Below, piece by piece: positions 6,213-9,927 of a DNA stretch of 9,927 nt; the first letter of the stretch is position 1, and each line of letters opens with the position of its first letter. The notes beneath the pieces are model-generated. The model was given only the letters and a program-made list of their open reading frames with translations, was not told where the DNA came from and ran no database searches. Source of the DNA: Alphaproteobacteria bacterium (GTDB lineage: Bacteria > Pseudomonadota > Alphaproteobacteria > UBA8366 > GCA-2717185); contig JAESSL010000409.1 in assembly GCA_016764135.1 (NCBI GenBank), forward strand, positions 1-9,927, in the 5' to 3' direction. The position numbers were made by a program, and so were the translations under genes.

Positions 6213-7820
6213 ATGACTGTCATTAAAAGCGCGATAAACCCCCGAGCCAAAGACTTCAAAGCAAACGCTGCTGCGGTCGATGTTCTGGTTGAGGATTTAC
6301 GGGAAAAAACGGCGACGGCGGCGCTTGGCGGCAACGAAGGCTCCCGGGCGCGGCATGTGGGACGGGGCAAACTTCTGCCGCGCGACCGGCTTCGCGGTTT
6401 GATTGATCCGGGTTCCCCGTTTCTGGAACTCTCTCAACTGGCCGCGCATGGCATGTATGACGATAACATCGCGGGCGCGGGCATCATCACCGGGATCGGT
6501 CGGGTGTCCGGGGTCGAGTGCGCCATCGTGGTGAACGATGCGACGGTCAAGGGCGGGACTTATTATCCGGTGACGGTGAAGAAGCATTTACGGCTTCAGG
6601 AAATCGCGCGCCAGAATAATCTGCCGTGTATTTATCTGGTCGATTCCGGCGGCGCCAATTTGCCGAATCAGGATGAGGTTTTTCCGGACCGGGACCACTT
6701 TGGCCGGATTTTTTATAATCAGGCGACCCTGTCTGCTGAAGGCATTCCGCAGGTAGCGGCGGTTATGGGCTCCTGCACGGCGGGCGGCGCTTATGTGCCC
6801 GCGATGTCCGACGAATCAATCATCGTTAAGGATCAGGGTACGATCTTTCTGGCGGGGCCGCCTTTGGTCAAAGCCGCGACTGGCGAAGATGTGTCGGCGG
6901 AGGCGCTGGGCGGCGCCGATGTTCATACGCGGGTATCGGGGGTCGCCGATCATTATGCCGTGGATGATGACCATGCGTCGGCGATTTGCCGCCAGATCAT
7001 CAGCAACTTGAACCGAAAGAAGGTCGTGGATCTTGATGTCCGCGAAACGGTGGAGCCGCTTTATGCGGCGGAAGAGCTGAACGGCATTGTGCCAACCGAC
7101 TCGAAAATTCCGTTCGATATGCGCGAAGTCATCGCGCGCGTCGTGGACGGGAGCGTTTTCGATGAATTCAAGGAACAGTACGGCAAAACGCTGCTGTGCG
7201 GCTTTGCGCATCTGTTCGGATATCCCGTTGGGATTATCGCCAATAACGGTGTTTTGTTTTCTGAATCCGCATTGAAAGGCGCGCATTTTATTGAGCTGTG
7301 TTGCCAACGCGGCATCCCGCTGATCTTTCTGCAAAACATCACCGGATTTATGGTGGGCGAGAAGTATGAAGCCGGCGGCATCGCCAAGGATGGCGCAAAG
7401 CTGGTGACGGCGGTTGCGTGCGCCAATGTGCCAAAGTTCACGATGATCGTGGGCGGCTCTCATGGCGCGGGAAATTATGGCATGTGCGGGCGTGCATTCT
7501 CGCCTCGATTCCTGTGGATGTGGCCGACGGCCAGGATTTCAGTCATGGGCGGGGTCCAGGCGGCCAGCGTTTTGGCCACTGTGCGCCGGAGCGCGATGGA
7601 AAAGCGCGGCGAGACCTGGTCGGAAGAAGACGAGGCTGCGTTCAGAACGCCGATCGAGCAACAATATGAGACCGAAGGGCATCCTTATTACGCGACGGCG
7701 CGGCTTTGGGATGACGGTATCATCGAGCCGGCGCAGACGCGGATGGTTCTGGGGTTAGGATTGTCGGCTGCGCTCAACAAAAAAATCGAAGAAACGCGGT
7801 TTGGCGTTTTTCGGATGTAG
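6213..7820 (+). CDS. mccB: Methylcrotonoyl-CoA carboxylase beta (carboxyltransferase) subunit
   Basis: This 535-residue carboxyltransferase moves CO2 from carboxybiotin on the alpha subunit to 3-methylcrotonyl-CoA, giving 3-methylglutaconyl-CoA; it is also called LiuB. Both crotonase-like halves are complete. The N half has VNDATVKGGTYYPVTVKKHL (108-126), DSGGANLPNQDEVFPDR (144-160) and the first oxyanion region GSCTAGGAYVPAMSDE (186-201). The C half has FLQNITGFMVG (372-382), GGSHGAGNYGMCGRAF (414-429) and PTARISVMGG (438-447). The NITGFMVG and NYGMCGRA segments favour MCC over propionyl- or acetyl-CoA carboxylases; geranyl-CoA carboxylase (AtuC) is a close relative but less likely beside ivd. 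The length is typical. The ATG at 6213 is preceded by a weak TGGAAA. The partner biotin subunit mccA is not in the window, and liuC follows after 72 bases. Confidence 0.96.
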   Translation: MTVIKSAINPRAKDFKANAAAVDVLVEDLREKTATAALGGNEGSRARHVGRGKLLPRDRLRGLIDPGSPFLELSQLAAHGMYDDNIAGAGIITGIGRVSGVECAIVVNDATVKGGTYYPVTVKKHLRLQEIARQNNLPCIYLVDSGGANLPNQDEVFPDRDHFGRIFYNQATLSAEGIPQVAAVMGSCTAGGAYVPAMSDESIIVKDQGTIFLAGPPLVKAATGEDVSAEALGGADVHTRVSGVADHYAVDDDHASAICRQIISNLNRKKVVDLDVRETVEPLYAAEELNGIVPTDSKIPFDMREVIARVVDGSVFDEFKEQYGKTLLCGFAHLFGYPVGIIANNGVLFSESALKGAHFIELCCQRGIPLIFLQNITGFMVGEKYEAGGIAKDGAKLVTAVACANVPKFTMIVGGSHGAGNYGMCGRAFSPRFLWMWPTARISVMGGVQAASVLATVRRSAMEKRGETWSEEDEAAFRTPIEQQYETEGHPYYATARLWDDGIIEPAQTRMVLGLGLSAALNKKIEETRFGVFRM

Positions 7821-7824
7821 CCCC

Positions 7825-7866
7825 TGGCGCATCCAGAAGTCCCATTATCTCTGGCGCGTGGCGCCA
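7825..7866 (+). repeat. Inverted repeats with alternative pairing upstream of liuC
   Basis: TGGCGC at 7852-7857 and GCGCCA at 7861-7866 form a six-base stem with a three-base loop. A second TGGCGC at 7825-7830 could pair with the same GCGCCA, so the two stems exclude each other. The stem is not followed by a T run, so it is not a standard intrinsic terminator. It lies between the mccB stop and the liuC ribosome site (CAGGAG, 7878-7883), where it could act as an mRNA-processing or stability element. A function is inferred only. Confidence 0.4.
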
Positions 7867-7892
7867 ACAATAAACATCAGGAGTAAATTTGT

Positions 7893-8690
7893 ATGTCTGA
7901 AGCCGTTGTCTTATCCAGTGTCGACGCCCGTGGCGTCGCAACGGTGACTCTAAACCGACCCAAAGTGAACAACGCGTATAATGGCGACGTTGTGCAAGGG
8001 CTCATGGATGCCGTTGGCGCCTTCGCCGAAGATGAGTCCGTGCGCGTGATCGTGTTGCGCGGCAATGGTCGGCATTTTCAGGCGGGCGCCGATCTTAAAT
8101 GGCTGAACGAGGTGTCGGAGCAATCAGCGGAAGAAAATGACAACGTCTCCCGGCGCACCACCGATGCGATTCGCGGCCTGGACGCCTGTCCGAAACCGAC
8201 CATCGCCTTGGTGCATGGGGGCTGTTTTGGTGGCGGCGTTGGCATTGTCGCGGCGTGCGATATCGCGATTGCGTCGCAGGATGCGATTTTCGCGATTACG
8301 GAAGTCCGGTGGGGCGTCGTTGCGACACCTATCTTTCCGCAGTTGATCGCGGCGATGGGGGTGCGGAACGTTCGGCGCTACGCATTGAGCGGCGAACGCT
8401 TCAATGCCGACCAGGCGAAAGCGCTGGGGCTGGTGCATGAAAGCTGTCCCGTTGGCGGATTGGACGAGGCCGCAGCGCCAATTATCGACTCCATTTTGAA
8501 AAACGGTCCCGACGCGGTGTCGTGGACCAAGACTCAGGTTATGGAACTTGGCGAATTTTTGATTGATGATGCGATGGCGGAGAAAATGGCGCTGTTGCAT
8601 TCGGCCAAACGTCAGACGGACGAGGCCGAAGAGGGATTGCGTAGTTTCGCTCAAAAACGCGAGGCGGCGTGGTATCCTGGCGACGCATAG
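7893..8690 (+). CDS. liuC: Methylglutaconyl-CoA hydratase-like enoyl-CoA hydratase/isomerase
   Basis: This is a 265-residue crotonase-fold enzyme, predicted from context to hydrate 3-methylglutaconyl-CoA to HMG-CoA in leucine degradation. Family elements are the CoA/oxyanion segment FQAGADLKWL (62-71), the second oxyanion segment GGCFGGGVGIVAACDIAIA (109-127) and the helix-9 segment RRYALSGERFNADQA (161-175). Glu137 in ITEVRWG matches the crotonase glutamate equivalent to Glu164 of rat enoyl-CoA hydratase. The other classical glutamate (Glu144) is replaced by Gly117, which I recall is usual for the bacterial LiuC/AtuE-like group rather than a defect. The ATG at 7893 follows CAGGAG (7878-7883) at 9-base spacing. 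Immediate adjacency to mccB supports the leucine role; isohexenylglutaconyl-CoA hydratase (AtuE) or a general enoyl-CoA hydratase is the alternative. Confidence 0.85.
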   Translation: MSEAVVLSSVDARGVATVTLNRPKVNNAYNGDVVQGLMDAVGAFAEDESVRVIVLRGNGRHFQAGADLKWLNEVSEQSAEENDNVSRRTTDAIRGLDACPKPTIALVHGGCFGGGVGIVAACDIAIASQDAIFAITEVRWGVVATPIFPQLIAAMGVRNVRRYALSGERFNADQAKALGLVHESCPVGGLDEAAAPIIDSILKNGPDAVSWTKTQVMELGEFLIDDAMAEKMALLHSAKRQTDEAEEGLRSFAQKREAAWYPGDA

Positions 8691-8715
8691 GAAATATTAA
8701 ACGCGAGAGCGCTGG

Positions 8716-9663
8716 ATGCCGAAAACGAAACAACCGCATTGGTTAGGCGGGCTGATCTTTACGATCTTTCTGCTCGTTTTGATTTCGGCGTCCATTTCCG
8801 ACAAATTTTATCCGGCGCTGCTGTTTGCGCTGATCGCCAGCGTCGGTGCGATATATCTTCTGTTTCCACGCAGCATGTTTTTCAACGGCGCCTTTGCGAA
8901 TTTTCTGGGCGTCTACGCCTGCACCTTCGTGTTTTTCAGCGAAACAAATTTTTCATCGGTGTCCGGTTGGGTGCAGCGGGTTGGATTTGTGATGCCAATC
9001 GCGGCGCTCCTGGGTGGGGTTGTGTGGCGACGGCGTGAGATACAAGCCATTGTGACCGCGCCGCATTTGCGGGAGGTCCGGCATATCGGGCGAATTTTCG
9101 TCTGGTTGGTTCCCGTGTTTTCCGTGGGGGCCGGAACGTTTTTTCTGCCCGTGGGATTAACAGAGACCCAACTCGAGATCGTCTTTTTATCGGCGATGGG
9201 ACTGATCGCGGTGGTCGTGCTGTTCGTGAGCCGGATGGTGTCGATTTTCCTGCTTGATTCCGCAATATTGTTTGAAGCCTTTTTTCGGCGCATGTCCCGG
9301 CTGGCGCTGCCCGCCTTCGCGTTCCTGACGTTCTATTCCCTGATCGTCATTATTTTCGCCTGCATCTATCGGATCATTGATCGTTATACCGAGGCGACGC
9401 AATTTCTTGTGGAGGGGAGAGCGCAGGAGCTTGGGTTTCTCGATGCGCTTTATTTTTCCGTCGTAACGCTCAGCACCTTGGGATATGGGGATATCAGCCC
9501 GGATACCCGACTGGTGCAGGTCATTGTCGGGGTCCAGATAATCTCCGGTCTGTTGCTCCTGCTCTTCGGGTTTAACGAAATTGCGCGCTCGACATTGTTA
9601 CGGGGGCCAACACAGGAACCTTTTGATTCCGATGACGATCAAGACGATGCGGACGGGCGTTGA
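8716..9663 (+). CDS. Potassium-channel-like membrane protein with pore loop
   Basis: This is a 315-residue polytopic membrane protein. The C-terminal part is a two-helix pore unit of the Ion_trans_2 type: an outer helix (about 197-222), a pore helix and selectivity filter TLGYGD (254-259, close to the K+ channel TVGYGD), and an inner helix (about 266-288). Ahead of it are about six hydrophobic segments (roughly 9-25, 32-50, 57-74, 90-104, 126-146 and 153-180), giving about eight in all. No regular arginine-rich voltage-sensor helix is obvious. The cytoplasmic tail is short and acidic (DSDDDQDDAD), without an RCK/TrkA domain. It probably passes K+ across the inner membrane, but gating is unknown. 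The ATG at 8716, 25 bases after liuC, has only a weak GAGAG upstream. It has no evident metabolic link to the leucine genes. Confidence 0.86.
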   Translation: MPKTKQPHWLGGLIFTIFLLVLISASISDKFYPALLFALIASVGAIYLLFPRSMFFNGAFANFLGVYACTFVFFSETNFSSVSGWVQRVGFVMPIAALLGGVVWRRREIQAIVTAPHLREVRHIGRIFVWLVPVFSVGAGTFFLPVGLTETQLEIVFLSAMGLIAVVVLFVSRMVSIFLLDSAILFEAFFRRMSRLALPAFAFLTFYSLIVIIFACIYRIIDRYTEATQFLVEGRAQELGFLDALYFSVVTLSTLGYGDISPDTRLVQVIVGVQIISGLLLLLFGFNEIARSTLLRGPTQEPFDSDDDQDDADGR

Positions 9664-9725
9664 TAGGGCCTTAATTCGTTGTCGATATATTTTCGTGCGC
9701 TGTCCATTTATGCAGGGTGAATTTG

Positions 9726-9753
9726 TTGAAATAATTGCCCGCTTTGTTATAAA
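9726..9753 (+). promoter_or_regulatory. Possible sigma70-type promoter
   Basis: TTGAAA (9726-9731) and TATAAA (9748-9753) are separated by 16 bases inside an AT-richer stretch of the 145-base gap between the channel gene and the last partial gene. Orientation and position fit transcription of the gene starting at 9809. The boxes were picked by eye and are not proven. Confidence 0.45.
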
Positions 9754-9760
9754 TTATAGA

Positions 9761-9781
9761 TGCGCGAACGACTATCGCGCA
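9761..9781 (+). repeat. Six-base inverted repeat in the leader of the last gene
   Basis: TGCGCG (9761-9766) and CGCGCA (9776-9781) are perfect inverse complements separated by nine bases. They lie just downstream of the possible -10 box, where an operator or a 5' leader hairpin would sit. There is no T run after it, so it is not a terminator. Confidence 0.45.
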
Positions 9782-9795
9782 CGAGCATAATGTGC

Positions 9796-9802
9796 GGGGG
9801 AG
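9796..9802 (+). promoter_or_regulatory. Ribosome binding site fixing a GTG start
   Basis: GGGGGAG lies 6 bases ahead of GTG at 9809. The nearby ATG at 9804 is followed within two codons by TGA and cannot be the start. An in-frame TAA at 9788-9790 leaves GTG at 9809 as the only usable start of this frame. Confidence 0.55.
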
Positions 9803-9808
9803 AATGTT

Positions 9809-9927
9809 GTGAACGATATAGAAGATAACCCGGATAACCGGTCATCGGATGGCCGCCGTAAAAGCGCCGACCGCCGAACCGACGCCGATCGACGTGTGCT
9901 GGAAATGCGTCGCGCCGAAGAAAAAAA
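9809..9927 (+). CDS. Unrecognised highly charged protein, N-terminal fragment (3' partial)
   Basis: The frame starts at GTG 9809 and stays open for 39 codons to the right edge. The peptide is dominated by Asp, Glu and Arg, with recurring RR motifs (DGRRKSADRR, then DADRRVLEMRR), and ends in AEEKK at the edge. No domain can be recognised. Similar Arg/Asp-rich N-terminal stretches precede various domains in proteobacterial proteins, PilZ among them, but that cannot be decided here. Support comes from the good ribosome site, the upstream promoter-like boxes and the absence of stops; the short visible length limits confidence. Confidence 0.55.
   Translation, partial: MNDIEDNPDNRSSDGRRKSADRRTDADRRVLEMRRAEEK

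Noticed and set aside
6816..7463. 215-codon antisense frame opposite mccB, and 8124-8654 opposite liuC
   Set aside because: Both mirror strongly conserved coding sequence on the + strand, have no family signature and no plausible ribosome site.
9581..9790. + strand frame overlapping the channel C terminus and the following gap
   Set aside because: It overlaps the real channel frame, has no good start signal, and its peptide resembles no family.
1..9927. CRISPR arrays, tRNAs, rRNAs, insertion sequences, defence or phage genes
   Set aside because: No repeat-spacer pattern, cloverleaf, terminal inverted repeat or transposase/phage motif was seen on either strand; nearly all bases are accounted for by metabolic and transport genes.

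Overview
The window looks like chromosomal core metabolism from a heterotrophic, aerobic proteobacterium, most likely an alphaproteobacterium. That assignment is an inference from three things: a hybrid malic enzyme with a phosphotransacetylase-like tail, the style of the leucine-degradation proteins, and moderately GC-rich coding sequence judged by eye. No rRNA or other taxonomic marker is present. All eleven supported genes lie on the + strand with short gaps, and I see no transposase, phage gene, CRISPR array, tRNA or rRNA.

Layout. Positions 2-1045 are the 3' end of a NADP-type malic enzyme gene (maeB). A magnesium channel/transporter of the MgtE family follows at 1070-2455. From 2496 to 8690 there is a run dominated by branched-chain acyl-CoA catabolism. 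It holds isovaleryl-CoA dehydrogenase (ivd), a tiny eight-cysteine DUF1272-type protein whose start overlaps the ivd stop, a MAPEG membrane protein, a short-chain dehydrogenase/reductase, a second acyl-CoA dehydrogenase carrying an apparent +1 frameshift, the carboxyltransferase (beta) subunit of methylcrotonoyl-CoA carboxylase (mccB), and a methylglutaconyl-CoA hydratase-like crotonase (liuC). After it come a pore-loop ion channel with an unusually large N-terminal membrane region (8716-9663), a 145-base AT-richer gap with a plausible promoter, and the beginning of an unrecognised charged protein that runs off the right edge.

How the genes work together. IVD, MccB and LiuC supply three consecutive steps of leucine degradation: isovaleryl-CoA to 3-methylcrotonyl-CoA to 3-methylglutaconyl-CoA to HMG-CoA. 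The biotin-carrying MccA subunit and HMG-CoA lyase, which are needed to complete the route, are not in the window. Malic enzyme at the left edge would act on the C4 side of central carbon metabolism when acetyl-CoA-yielding substrates are used; this link is inferred from adjacency only.

Points worth a second look are the single-base frameshift in the second acyl-CoA dehydrogenase, three spaced CTGT-T(3-6)-AAG repeats just upstream of ivd, short repeats ahead of mccB and liuC, the DUF1272 gene coupled to ivd, the incomplete leucine cluster, and the channel architecture. I found no convincing sign of a wholly new multi-gene system.
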